From assembly GCA_024760545.1 (NCBI GenBank), contig CP060501.1, positions 3,116,036 through 3,180,035 on the forward strand: a stretch of DNA of 64,000 nucleotides, in the 5' to 3' direction. The notes below the pieces were generated by a model. That model was not told the DNA's origin. It searched no databases and was given only the letters and a program-made list of their open reading frames with translations. Each line of letters begins with the position of its first letter. Position 1 is the stretch's first letter. Both the position numbers and the translations under genes were made by a program. Below, in pieces: positions 55,490-64,000 of the stretch. This DNA comes from Nitrospira sp. (GTDB lineage Bacteria > Nitrospirota > Nitrospiria > Nitrospirales > Nitrospiraceae).

Positions 55490-56554
55490 ATGCCATACGA
55501 CAGCAGATTGTCATCGCAGCGGGGCTGGTTCTCCTCGAAGCCGATTCTAAAATCCACGTCGTTGCTCGCTGGGCTTCTCCTGATCATGTTGTCTGTCTCC
55601 GTTCCTTCGGTACTGGCCGAGGCGGATCGGGGAACGTGGCGCACAGCTGCGCCGATGCCGACAAGACGGACAGAGGTGGCCGTCGCGGTGTTGGACGGGA
55701 AGATCTACGCCGTCGGTGGGTTTGAAAAGCCGAGCTTGGGCAATGTGATGAATTTCGCGATTACGCCATCGGTCGAAGTCTATGATCCCGTGACAGATCG
55801 ATGGACCTCTAAAGCCTCTATGCCGGTCGGCTTACACCATGTCGGGATCGGGGTTGTCGGTGGACGATTATATGTTATCGGCGGGTACAGTAGGTCTGGC
55901 TTAAGCGTCTGGAACCCGGCAGCGACGGTATACGTCTACGACCCGGCTACGGACACTTGGATTGAGCGCGCTTCCATGCCCACCGCGCGAGGCGCATTGT
56001 CTGTCGCAGAGTACGAGGGAAAGCTGTATGCCATCGGCGGATACGATCGGAAGGCGAACAGCGCGGCGGTCGAAGTGTACGATCCCGTGCGCAACGCCTG
56101 GTCAACGGTCGCCTCTCTCCCGACACCTCGTGATCATCTCGCTACAGCGACCGTGGCCGGAAAGATTTATGCAATCGGTGGACGATTGAATGGTGACTAT
56201 GCTCGGAACCTTGCCGTAACCGAAATGTACGATCCGGCTACTGATCGCTGGACCCGCGTCTCGGACCTCCCGACTGCGCGTAGCGGCATTACGGCCGCCG
56301 TGATTGATGCGAGAATCTACGTCTTCGGCGGGGAAGGGACGGAGGGGACCTTCCATGAGAACGAGGCCTACGATTCAGTGCGCAACAAATGGCAGACGAT
56401 GGCCTCAATGCCGACGGGGCGACACGGCCTCGGGTCGGCAGTGGCAGAAGGACGCATTCACGTCATCAGCGGCGGTCCGACGCCGGGCGGCTCCTTCAGC
56501 GATCTGAACGAAGTGTTCGTGCCACCGTCGGTAAGCCAATCGATGGCTGAGTGA
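55490..56554 (+). CDS. Secreted six-bladed kelch-repeat protein
   Basis: A 354-residue exported protein. A signal peptide (LLAGLLLIMLSVSVPSVLAEA) is followed by six kelch repeats, each with a strand ending in GG (KIYAVGGF, RLYVIGGY, KLYAIGGYD, KIYAIGGRL, RIYVFGGEG, RIHVISGG) and a VYDPxTDxW segment. It should fold as a beta-propeller outside the cytoplasm. Kelch propellers bind proteins or sugars, and some are sialic-acid mutarotases, but the NanM catalytic residues are not evident. Neighbours give no functional clue. Confidence 0.88.
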   Translation: MPYDSRLSSQRGWFSSKPILKSTSLLAGLLLIMLSVSVPSVLAEADRGTWRTAAPMPTRRTEVAVAVLDGKIYAVGGFEKPSLGNVMNFAITPSVEVYDPVTDRWTSKASMPVGLHHVGIGVVGGRLYVIGGYSRSGLSVWNPAATVYVYDPATDTWIERASMPTARGALSVAEYEGKLYAIGGYDRKANSAAVEVYDPVRNAWSTVASLPTPRDHLATATVAGKIYAIGGRLNGDYARNLAVTEMYDPATDRWTRVSDLPTARSGITAAVIDARIYVFGGEGTEGTFHENEAYDSVRNKWQTMASMPTGRHGLGSAVAEGRIHVISGGPTPGGSFSDLNEVFVPPSVSQSMAE

Positions 56555-56625
56555 GTCTTAGGCCATAGGCTTCCAAGCGAGCCCTCCGTCATCTGCAGCG
56601 CAAGCGCAGTCCCAAGGTGAGCATC

Positions 56626-57225
56626 CTAAAAGGAGTTTGAAAGAGTGGCGCCACCGATGAGAAAAAAATACCCGGCATTATAGAAGACATGCAGAGCGAT
56701 GGAGGGATACACGGATCCAAAGCGATCACGTACGAAACCGAAACAGAGCGAAGGAACGAATACGAGAAGCGACCAGAAGAGAGAATGACTGGCCAGATGA
56801 GCACATGTGAACAAGAGAGATGATAGAAGATTTGAGGTGGATAGACCAATCCATGTCTTCTGCCTCGCTATGGATTGCAGAAAATACCCCTGAATGATGC
56901 CACGGAACAACAACTCCTCGAACAGTGGTTGCCATAGAACGACGGAAAGAAAAGCCGGTACCCATATGGCCTGCCGAGGCAGTGGTTGAACTGTAAAGAA
57001 CTCGATCATGGAAAGCCATGCGATCGGGCCAAAGATTACCAAGAGGAGAAATACAGGATCCCGATAAAAGGGTCGATCGTATTGAAGGCCCAGTAATGTC
57101 ATAATTTGCGCTGAGCGGCTTCGTAGATGGGATTCACCAGAGGAAACGCCTTGGACACCAACCATTGGGTCGAGGTCCGGCTTCCGCTGTGACGGCACTC
57201 CTCGCGTTCCGAAACTCAGTCTCAT
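56626..57225 (-). CDS. CPBP-family glutamic intramembrane protease, candidate C-terminal sorting protease
   Basis: A 199-residue membrane protein of the CPBP (CaaX protease/bacteriocin processing) family. The conserved motifs are complete: EExxxR (Glu103, Glu104, Arg108 in FEELLFRG), FxxxH (Phe139-His143) and HxxxN (His179-Asn183). Its ATG overlaps the stop of the subtilase gene by 4 bases, so the two are coupled. Myxosortase- and MrtJ-type members of this family are thought to cleave C-terminal signals with an invariant Cys followed by a membrane helix. The adjacent subtilase ends with just such a signal, so a dedicated enzyme-substrate pair is inferred. Confidence 0.87.
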   Translation of the reverse strand: MRLSFGTRGVPSQRKPDLDPMVGVQGVSSGESHLRSRSAQIMTLLGLQYDRPFYRDPVFLLLVIFGPIAWLSMIEFFTVQPLPRQAIWVPAFLSVVLWQPLFEELLFRGIIQGYFLQSIARQKTWIGLSTSNLLSSLLFTCAHLASHSLFWSLLVFVPSLCFGFVRDRFGSVYPSIALHVFYNAGYFFLIGGATLSNSF

Positions 57226-59564
57226 CGGCGTCTTACTCTCCGCAACAAGAGAATCAGAGACATCAGCAGCATGGCAGGGAGCAACATGTCTCCAGTTGCC
57301 CCAGGGGCGAGCGTGCAGCCGCCTCCGACGCTATCGCTGGGAACCGGCGGAGGAGACGCGATGTTGAAGGTTGCGGTGACAGTTGCGTTTCGGGTGAGCG
57401 AGCAGGGATCAGATCCGCTACAATCTCCACTCCATCCTGCAAAGGCAGACCCGGGATCCGGTGCTGCGGTGAGGTTTACGGTACTACCTTGGGGAAACTG
57501 TCCATCGCATGTCGCTCCGCAGTCAATTCCGGACGTGTTGGACCTCACCGTACCGTTGCCGGCACCTGCCTTACTGACGGCGACGGTGAAATTCATCACA
57601 ACGCTGGCCAACGCGGCCCGGGCATTGATGCGCCCACCGCTCGACACCTTCCCTCTCAAAGAAGCCTTCCGATCCACTGTGTTCAGGATTGCGTTCCTGA
57701 GTTGGGATACGGTGAGATTGGGATTGACCGAGAGCAGCAAGCCCGCGAGTCCCGTCACATGGGGAGTGGCCATCGAAGTACCCAGAAGAAACTGGTAGTC
57801 CATCGTTTCCGACGGCGGACCCGCAACACAGGCAACACGGACATCGTCTACATACACACCGTCGAAGACCTGACGTTCATCTGATATGAATCGAAAGCGA
57901 AAGCGTGATCCAGCCGCACCATCCGCGATGTCCCCCCAGGTGAAAGGTACAAATTGGCCGTTGCTGTTTTCTGTGTCCCCACGAATGGGCTGCCAACTGG
58001 TCCCGCTGTCTCTCGATGTTTCTACAACAAGTCCGTCTATATCCTGCTCGGTATCCAGGCGAAGGCGGCTGTCAAACCGGCACCCCCGCTGTCCCTCGGT
58101 ACTAAATACTGGTCCGATCGCGAAGGAATCAGTGTTGTTCTGATAGTTTCCCATCGGACTGTCGGACAGACTGTTCGGTTGGCTGAATGATGCGGAATTG
58201 GTGAATCCCCAGGTACTATTGACTCCTCCGAACACATACCCAAGGTATGTTGGGTTGGAATCAAAGTCATGGAGGAGGGCATTCGTAATCTTCGACGTGG
58301 GCCTCGTGCTGTTGATGCTGACTCCCGGTGCAGCGACCTGTACGCTAGTGGATCCGAAATTAGAGAAACTCGCCAATTGATCATTTTGGTCCGTCGCGGC
58401 TACCGCGATCACGTTCGCCAGCGCGGCCTTCTGTTGCCCGTTGCACACTGAAGGAGCACTGAAATTTGCGGGGAAGCTCGGGACGTTGTCGTTATCCGAT
58501 TCTTCATTTCCCGCCGCTGCTACAAACAGTACGCCTGCCTTATTCGCGGCACTCAGCGCATCATAGAGAGCCTGGCTACAGTCAGGTCCGGCAAAGCTTG
58601 CATTGATCACCCGTGCGCCATTCTCGACAGCATAGTGGAGCGCGCTGACAATGGCGGTGGTGGATAAGGAGCGGTTCACACCTCCGGCTTTCAGAGCCAT
58701 CAGTCTCGCAGTCCACATAACCCCTGTGATTCCAGTTCCGTTGTTCCCTGCTCCAGCGATGATTCCTGCGACATGAGTGCCATGCCCCGGGTTGCCACCT
58801 GGATTGAGATCGAGAGGGTCCATCGGCTCACTGTCGTTCATGTGAAAATCCCATCCATGCACATCATCTATCAGCCCATTTTTATCGTCATCAATGCCGT
58901 TTCCTGCAGTCTCTCTCGGATTCGTCCACATATTGGGTGCGAGGTCCGGATGATCATAGGCAATACCGGAGTCAATGACGGCGACAATCACGTTTGGGCT
59001 TCCCGTGCTGATATCCCAAGCTTCCGGTGCATCGATGTCGGCATCTGGCTTTCCCGCTGTTCCATTCACAGTTTGACCGGTGTTATGGAGGCCCCATAAC
59101 GAACCAAACTGCGCATCGCTGGGAATGGTTTGTAACCTGTAAAGGTAGTTCGGTTCGGCAAACTCAACGGTGGGATTACGTTGGTACTTCGAGACCGCTT
59201 CTTCAACCGACATGGCACCGTCTAATTTGTACTGATGAATCACTCTGGCATTCACCGACAGCACTTTGACTTCTTTGGCGCCTACATCTGTATTCAGAGA
59301 CATGACGCCTGATAAGGACACCTCATCCCTGAACTTGACGAGTACCTCTCCCGGTGCATATCGCACTGGGTAACGTGCTTCCCCTGATAACGACGTCATT
59401 CGGCGAGCTGCTTGTTTCTGCTCCGCATGAACCACACGGTCCCCCGGCACAAGTCCCGACAAAGAGATCCCGACTATGACGATTCCCAGGATGGTCCTGC
59501 CTCGGCAGAACACAATGTTCTTCACCCTACTTCTGCGATTTGTACCGGTAATTGGGCTCTGCAT
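57222..59564 (-). CDS. Secreted S8 subtilase with GGGC-type C-terminal sorting signal
   Basis: A 780-residue exported serine protease. Residues 1-47 form the signal peptide, then a fervidolysin-like prodomain (about 65-145, YAPGEVLVKF to FAEPNYLYRL). The S8 domain has Asp198 (VIDSGIAYDH), His261 (GHGTHVAG), the oxyanion Asn (AAAGNEE) and Ser597 (GTSMATPHVTG). About 150 residues of an inserted jelly-roll-like domain lie between the oxyanion Asn and Ser. A cysteine-containing bacterial repeat (about 665-735) follows. The C-terminus is GGGC (Cys750), a hydrophobic helix and RRVRRR, a tripartite sorting signal like MYXO-CTERM or JDVT-CTERM. The ATG at 59564 has AGGAG 7 bases upstream and lies inside the preceding gene. 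Confidence 0.92.
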   Translation of the reverse strand: MQSPITGTNRRSRVKNIVFCRGRTILGIVIVGISLSGLVPGDRVVHAEQKQAARRMTSLSGEARYPVRYAPGEVLVKFRDEVSLSGVMSLNTDVGAKEVKVLSVNARVIHQYKLDGAMSVEEAVSKYQRNPTVEFAEPNYLYRLQTIPSDAQFGSLWGLHNTGQTVNGTAGKPDADIDAPEAWDISTGSPNVIVAVIDSGIAYDHPDLAPNMWTNPRETAGNGIDDDKNGLIDDVHGWDFHMNDSEPMDPLDLNPGGNPGHGTHVAGIIAGAGNNGTGITGVMWTARLMALKAGGVNRSLSTTAIVSALHYAVENGARVINASFAGPDCSQALYDALSAANKAGVLFVAAAGNEESDNDNVPSFPANFSAPSVCNGQQKAALANVIAVAATDQNDQLASFSNFGSTSVQVAAPGVSINSTRPTSKITNALLHDFDSNPTYLGYVFGGVNSTWGFTNSASFSQPNSLSDSPMGNYQNNTDSFAIGPVFSTEGQRGCRFDSRLRLDTEQDIDGLVVETSRDSGTSWQPIRGDTENSNGQFVPFTWGDIADGAAGSRFRFRFISDERQVFDGVYVDDVRVACVAGPPSETMDYQFLLGTSMATPHVTGLAGLLLSVNPNLTVSQLRNAILNTVDRKASLRGKVSSGGRINARAALASVVMNFTVAVSKAGAGNGTVRSNTSGIDCGATCDGQFPQGSTVNLTAAPDPGSAFAGWSGDCSGSDPCSLTRNATVTATFNIASPPPVPSDSVGGGCTLAPGATGDMLLPAMLLMSLILLLRRVRRR

Positions 59565-59916
59565 ATTCGATCTCCTGATATGAAACGAGTTGAGCGATGG
59601 CGGATTCAACCGACCGATCGTCCAAGATCATGACGTGATAGAGGCGTCCGCGTTGAATTTCAGCCATGATGGCGATCCTGTTATCCTTCAGAATGGATGT
59701 GATCCTTTCCGGTGAAGTCCCGTCCTTGAACTTGACCAACACTTCATGCGGAACGAAGCGAGGTGTCGGGGATGTCGCCGCGGGTTCAAAGGCATGTGTC
59801 GAGGTCGCGTCCCGGTTCGGTGCGTGACAGGATGCGAAGAACCAGACAGCCGACACACACATCATGATTGTGAAAAATCGTGTTATCCGATGAGATAGAG
59901 CGGGCAACCGAGCCAA
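59527..59916 (-). CDS. Lipoprotein made of a free-standing subtilase prodomain
   Basis: A 129-residue lipoprotein. A signal peptide (RFFTIMMCVSAVWFFASC) gives an acylated Cys30. The mature part is a stand-alone fervidolysin-type/I9-like prodomain: VPHEVLVKFKDGTSPERI to YQEIEYAEPNYRYKSQK, matching the propeptide of the adjacent subtilase (APGEVLVKF ... VEFAEPNYLYRL). Such domains inhibit and help fold subtilases. The TTG start at 59916 is supported by AGGGAGAG 7 bases upstream. Its end overlaps the subtilase start by 38 bases. A membrane-tethered inhibitor or chaperone for the subtilase is the likely role. Confidence 0.85.
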   Translation of the reverse strand: MARLPALSHRITRFFTIMMCVSAVWFFASCHAPNRDATSTHAFEPAATSPTPRFVPHEVLVKFKDGTSPERITSILKDNRIAIMAEIQRGRLYHVMILDDRSVESAIAQLVSYQEIEYAEPNYRYKSQK

Positions 59917-60188
59917 CGAATTCTCTCCCTGAAACGGACAAGATCACTGAGTCCTCTGATCAAGGCGACTACGCGTCGTAGAGATGGCGGTAATTATATA
60001 TCCCGCTAATGTGGGACAAAAAGGAGATATTGTCCGATCCGTTCAGCCGAGTATCGCGCCGGCGCCTTGTTCGCCATGTACACAAGTCGTGTGACGGTAG
60101 CTTTGATGGTGCGTGATGTATCGGCTGGGTTGTCGGGCGTCAGGTTGAATCGGGCCGCGTATGCGAGCGAGTGCGGCTCTTCCGACGA

Positions 60189-60707
60189 TCAGTCTTTCGT
60201 TGAAGCCGGCCGCTCCGGTTTTTGATGGACCCACCTGGTCGGCGTTGCGGCGGTCGAGACAAAGGCTTGGCCGAAGCCCAGGACAACATGCGCTTCGTCA
60301 AGTTTCAACTCTCAGAGGGAAAAATCGCCGAAACCAAACATGGGCGCTGCTTGTGGAAACTCTGTCAGATACTGTTCTTTGATCGCGTCATACATCGGCA
60401 TCTTGGACGTGAGCGGGGCCGCTTCTCCTTGGAGATTCATGCGCCTCAACGCCAGAGGATCTTTCCCAGGTCCGTCCGGCTCAGCGATAAACAGTGAAAA
60501 ATGAGGATCAGTCAGTAGATGTTGCGTATGTAACGCCAAACCGCTGAGATGGAGATACGCTCTGGTCCAGTCCGATCCGAACACATAGGGCACATGCGAT
60601 CCGAACGGCCGTCCATTCCGCAGCGTCAAAAGCACGGCGGTTCAAACGGCTTGCGCCAGCGCCGACCATGCTTCGTGTACGTCCTGACTCGTGAGTGCGA
60701 CTGCCAT
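60189..60707 (-). pseudogene. HugZ-like pyridoxamine 5'-phosphate oxidase-fold gene with two in-frame stops
   Basis: One frame from ATG 60707 to TGA 60189 reads through two internal TGA codons (60642-60644 and 60312-60314). Between and around them the sequence fits the heme-utilisation/PPOX family: TAVLLTLRNGRPFGSHVPYV, LALHTQHLLTDPHFSLFIAE, MFGFGDFSL, and after the second stop ELKLDEAHVVLGFGQAF. Both stops occupy positions that look like Arg in relatives and would arise from CGA by single C-to-T changes. No shift of frame is needed. The gene is most likely inactive. Confidence 0.72.
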
Positions 60708-61171
60708 GTCGATCTTGTTCCAGGTGGTTACACGAAGTTTGACTCTTCAACGAGCTCATCATCACCATACCATCAGTCTCAGGCGATCACCAGATGAGGA
60801 ATAACGACAAGTCCAATTTGCCATACCTCTTGACTCACTTCTGTTCGAAGCCTATCGTACCCTGGTGGGGGGAGTTAACGCCCCGAGGGAATATGGTTCA
60901 AAAGGGGGTCGAGCGTGAGGATGGTGTGCAGGACCAGCTTGTACTGGGAAGCCTAAAGTCCTCCCAAGATCTCCGCCGTACCTGATCGTCCTCGGTTAGG
61001 TGCGTGCTCCTCCCACCCTTACCGGTTTCCCCTTTCCCACTCTAAGTCTCCGACCTCCTTTTCAGTTCGGTCGAGTTCCAGCCGTGCCTGTGTGTCCAGG
61101 CATAAATGGGATCACCTGCTATACTTTGCTCCATTGAGACATCATCCGTAGACCCGGGGGGCCTAGATAGC
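60708..61171. other. Intergenic region, nothing firm
   Basis: About 460 bases between the HugZ-like pseudogene start and the DUF4124 gene. A TATACT hexamer at 61120-61125 could be a -10 for the downstream pair, but no good -35 is seen. Short frames here lack coding character. No RNA gene or mobile element was recognised. Confidence 0.35.
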
Positions 61172-61690
61172 ATGAGACTCTTCATTCTAAGCACCATGTG
61201 TTGCGTCCTCCTATGGCCGGTTCTTGGAACCGCACAGCTCTATAAATGGACCGATGATCTAGGGAATTTCCACATCACTGATACACCGCCTCCCGGCTCC
61301 CCAAAGAAACCCTCTGTCGGCGCGGTGCCCGCACCTCAAACGACCGTCCCAAAGAAAGCCATGGTCCGGCCGACCTTGCCTATGCACCCTCAAGCGCAGA
61401 TACATCTTGTACCGGCTCCAACGGTAGCTGTTCCCTCGGTCAAAGAAGTCTTTGCCCAACAGGCAACGGGAGGGTTGAACCCTAATCAAGCGACCGTGAC
61501 GAGTTTCTGGCAAACCTTCGAAGGCCCCGCCGTGACCACCAAGGCTCCGGTTCATCGCTGGAAAGACGAACAGGACCTTGATCACTTTACCGATATCGTG
61601 CCGACGGCCCAAGGTGGTTTGAGTGTAGACGCAAAGTTGAAAGAGGTTCCAGCAAGACAGAAACACCTCACCGGTCAAAAGGCCAGATGA
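61172..61690 (+). CDS. Exported DUF4124-domain protein
   Basis: A 172-residue protein with a signal peptide (LFILSTMCCVLLWPVLGTAQ) followed at once by the DUF4124 motif LYKWTDDLGNFHITDTPPPG. A Pro/Ala/Val-rich linker leads to a second, looser copy near the end (VHRWKDEQDLDHFTDIVP). DUF4124 domains occur at the N-terminus of many exported proteins of unknown role. I start at the ATG at 61172 instead of the longer frame because it gives the clean signal peptide. The stop overlaps the start of the WD40 gene by ATGA. Confidence 0.82.
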   Translation: MRLFILSTMCCVLLWPVLGTAQLYKWTDDLGNFHITDTPPPGSPKKPSVGAVPAPQTTVPKKAMVRPTLPMHPQAQIHLVPAPTVAVPSVKEVFAQQATGGLNPNQATVTSFWQTFEGPAVTTKAPVHRWKDEQDLDHFTDIVPTAQGGLSVDAKLKEVPARQKHLTGQKAR

Positions 61691-63984
61691 AAAACAGTTT
61701 CGGTTGGAGCGAACCGAACATGAATTGTTGGGAACGGCAGACAGACTGGTTGAAGATCACACTGGTGGTCGTCATCCTATCTATGACTCTACCGATCCGG
61801 CAGGCGGATGCCTATCTTTCCAAGACTCCTACGGCGTTTTCTGAGGATGGACGTCTCCTCCTGGTCCAGATGAGCGACTTGGTCTTATGGGATCTCGAGT
61901 CCAAGGCGCTCCTTGCCAAAGTCCCGCTCAGCTCATGCCAACAGGTGATGTTACTGAAGCAGGACGGATGGGTGATGTGTGTGGCAAACGAAGTCGTCAT
62001 CTACGATTGGAAAGCCCAAGCTTCTGTGGCAACCATTCCGGCGGAATCGCGGCAGCCTTATAGCGTGCTCGCCTATTCGAACCAGAGCGATCGGATGGTT
62101 CTCCGTCACGGCAACGATGCCGTCTCTGTCTGGCAGCTGGGCAAAAAGCTGGTGCCGCTCAAACATATCGCGCTGGATGTCAAGAAGAAGGTTCCTTCGG
62201 TGGCCGCCTCGCCAGATCTGAAAATGCTGGCGATCGCACAGGGGCACACCATTCATCTGCACGACCTTGCCGGAACAGCGATCCGCGACTTGACCATTGA
62301 AGACGGAGAGCCGCACGATCTCCTCTTTTCACCCAACGGCTCAACTCTGGCTGCGAGTGTCGGGAACACGATCCTTCTCATCGACACCGTAGAGGCGTCC
62401 CTGCGTGCGCGCGCCACGCTGACGGTCGCTGATGGAGCTCGCGGGTCGATCACGCCTCGAGTCTTTTCCCGGGACGGTCATCGACTTGTGGCGGGCAATG
62501 GGGAATGGAGTTATCCGCTGTTCGATGCCGACACGGGCAAGCAGGTCTCCTTGACCGAATTCACCTATGCCGATCAAGAACGTGGTGTGCGGTCGCATAC
62601 CCATCTCTATGCCGTCGATATTTCCGACGACGCAGACTATTTGGTTGGGCAACCGGAGTATCCCTCCACGTTGCAGATGTGGGATCTGCGCACCGGCTCC
62701 CTATTGCCGGATCTCTGCGGAAACGACTGCCGGAACATGGGACCGCGCGTTTCGCTGCTCAGATGGTCGCCGACAGGTTCGAAAATTGTGGTTGGAATGC
62801 AAGGAGGCCAGAATCCGGACGTAGACGGCAAGATATCGGTGTGGGATGTACAGACCAGGTCCCCGGAACTGGTGCTGGACCCCAGCCAACCGCAAGCGAA
62901 AGTGTTGGCGAAGCGCGTCGTGCCGGACGTCGTGGCGGCTGAGCCGTCGGTGAATTCTGGCGGGCCTTCCGCCGCAAGTGCGAGACCGGCCTTCATCCAT
63001 GCGTCGGCGGTGCGTTCGATGGCAAGTTCCCCCAGCGCAAATGTCCTTGCCACCACCGGCGATGACGGCATGCTCAAAATATGGGACCCAGGGCAGGGAA
63101 GGCTCTTGCGTCAACTGGTTCTCGCTTCTCCCGGAAGTGCGTTGGCGTTCAGTGCCGACGGTCTGATCCTAGCGATGGGCACCACCAAGGGAGAAATACG
63201 GCTATGGGAAACTCAAACCTGGCGGGAGTTTCCATCCTATTCAAGCCGGCAAGGCCGGATCAATGCCCTGCAATTTCTACCCGGCAATCGCCTTCTCGTT
63301 GTGGCGGGAGAACAACCGAAAGTGCCTGTGGTGGATGTCTCGACACGCGAAGTGATGAAAGAACTTGTGCATACCGGCTTCTCTCAGGCCTGCGATACGA
63401 AAGGTTGTGTCAAGAAACGGGCGATACAGGGAGAAGTCGTAGAAAGTTTGAGTCTGGTGGATGGAAGCCCTTTTCTCTTAACGGAATCACGGAACGGCCG
63501 TGCCGTCTGGGATACCAGGACCTGGAGGGAAATTGACAAGCCGGTCGGGCTCCCGGATGTGTGGTCCGGTCTTGGATGGAAACGTCCTTTTGTTTCGACG
63601 ACCATTCGTCCTGGTGATCAGAAGGTGTTCACGCTCGCTGTCTGGGATACCAAGCGCAATGGTATCATGGCGAGCCTCGATACCTTCACCAAACGGGACA
63701 CGGAAATAGTCGAGAATGGACCGACGGTGGCATTGGGGACATCGATGGCCGTCGATCCGCTGTATCGATGGGCGGCCACTCGTATTGGTGAACATGTGTC
63801 AGTGTGGGATCTTTCTGTTCAAGCCAAGAAGAAGACCTTCCATGTGAAAACCCCCTCTCATCTCCACTGGACGAGCGATGGAAAATATTTGCTCGTCTCC
63901 ACGCTCGACCGGAAAATGCTTGTCTGGTCCGCGGAAACCATGGAACCGGTCCATTACCTGCGGGATCCTTCCATAAGCCGATAG
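61687..63984 (+). CDS. Exported WD40-repeat protein
   Basis: A 765-residue protein with an N-terminal signal or anchor (LKITLVVVILSMTLPIRQADA). It has WD40-like repeats throughout: LVLWDLES, VSVWQLG, LQMWDLRTG, ISVWDVQT, LKIWDPGQG, IRLWETQT, AVWDTRT, VSVWDLS and MLVWSAET, preceded by FSPNG, FSRDG and FSADG turns. Enough blades are present for two propellers, with a Ser/Ala/Pro-rich linker near 410-435. The protein is a binding scaffold outside the cytoplasm. It is translationally coupled to the DUF4124 protein (4-base overlap), so the two may form a complex. No enzyme motif was seen. Confidence 0.88.
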   Translation: MKNSFGWSEPNMNCWERQTDWLKITLVVVILSMTLPIRQADAYLSKTPTAFSEDGRLLLVQMSDLVLWDLESKALLAKVPLSSCQQVMLLKQDGWVMCVANEVVIYDWKAQASVATIPAESRQPYSVLAYSNQSDRMVLRHGNDAVSVWQLGKKLVPLKHIALDVKKKVPSVAASPDLKMLAIAQGHTIHLHDLAGTAIRDLTIEDGEPHDLLFSPNGSTLAASVGNTILLIDTVEASLRARATLTVADGARGSITPRVFSRDGHRLVAGNGEWSYPLFDADTGKQVSLTEFTYADQERGVRSHTHLYAVDISDDADYLVGQPEYPSTLQMWDLRTGSLLPDLCGNDCRNMGPRVSLLRWSPTGSKIVVGMQGGQNPDVDGKISVWDVQTRSPELVLDPSQPQAKVLAKRVVPDVVAAEPSVNSGGPSAASARPAFIHASAVRSMASSPSANVLATTGDDGMLKIWDPGQGRLLRQLVLASPGSALAFSADGLILAMGTTKGEIRLWETQTWREFPSYSSRQGRINALQFLPGNRLLVVAGEQPKVPVVDVSTREVMKELVHTGFSQACDTKGCVKKRAIQGEVVESLSLVDGSPFLLTESRNGRAVWDTRTWREIDKPVGLPDVWSGLGWKRPFVSTTIRPGDQKVFTLAVWDTKRNGIMASLDTFTKRDTEIVENGPTVALGTSMAVDPLYRWAATRIGEHVSVWDLSVQAKKKTFHVKTPSHLHWTSDGKYLLVSTLDRKMLVWSAETMEPVHYLRDPSISR

Positions 63985-64000
63985 CTGGGTCTTGACCAGC

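Noticed and set aside
60312..60644. Idea that the two in-frame TGA codons encode selenocysteine
   Set aside because: Both positions look like Arg in the family, no selenocysteine machinery is in the window, and no hairpin follows the codons. Pseudogene decay is simpler.

Overview
The window looks like a chromosomal segment of a Gram-negative bacterium, most probably a Nitrospira-type member of the Nitrospirota. The lineage is inferred from overall gene content and from the character of the lineage-style hypothetical proteins; no rRNA or other decisive marker is present. An outer membrane is implied by many lipoboxes, Lnt, LolC/LolD, RlpA and AmpG. No rRNA, tRNA, CRISPR array or intact insertion sequence was recognised.

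Layout. 0-13 kb: housekeeping and repair genes: lon, an RlmL-like rRNA methyltransferase, a zinc-ribbon Nudix enzyme, a RelE-type toxin-antitoxin pair, a PilZ protein, an overlapping repair set (short MutY, MutT-like Nudix, PolB-type exonuclease), and the tRNA methylthiotransferases mtaB-miaB. 13-25 kb: ampG, the B12-dependent ribonucleotide reductase nrdJ with a rich upstream control region (two DnaA boxes, two NrdR-like boxes, a promoter), an ACT protein, rlpA, a CNNM/CorC transporter, ligA and a LysM lipoprotein. 25-32 kb: a complete trp gene run in the order E-G-D-C-F-B-A, interrupted twice by copies of a dispersed palindromic repeat that also occurs before ampG.

32-41 kb is accessory: a 1633-residue SpvB/FG-GAP/RHS protein ending in a fibronectin III domain, a secreted phage-collar-domain protein, a frameshifted RHS-core gene whose C-terminus carries an HEMTH metallopeptidase motif, and an overlapping small lipoprotein that could be its immunity protein. 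41.6-42.7 kb carries a two-gene nucleotidyltransferase toxin-antitoxin-like cassette between 100-bp direct repeats, one of which is the 3' end of a lipoprotein gene.

43-51 kb: a TraF-like outer-membrane protein and, on the minus strand, lnt-prfB-lysS-lolC-lolD. This joins lipoprotein acylation and export to translation genes; prfB keeps its programmed +1 frameshift. 51-64 kb: a PilZ gene overlapping a small membrane protein, two large unassigned beta-rich proteins, a secreted kelch propeller, a three-gene subtilase cassette (free prodomain lipoprotein, subtilase with a GGGC-TM-Arg C-terminal sorting signal, CPBP intramembrane protease) with overlapping reading frames, a decayed HugZ-like pseudogene, and an overlapping DUF4124/WD40 pair. 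The subtilase cassette is the best candidate for a self-contained, little-described system.
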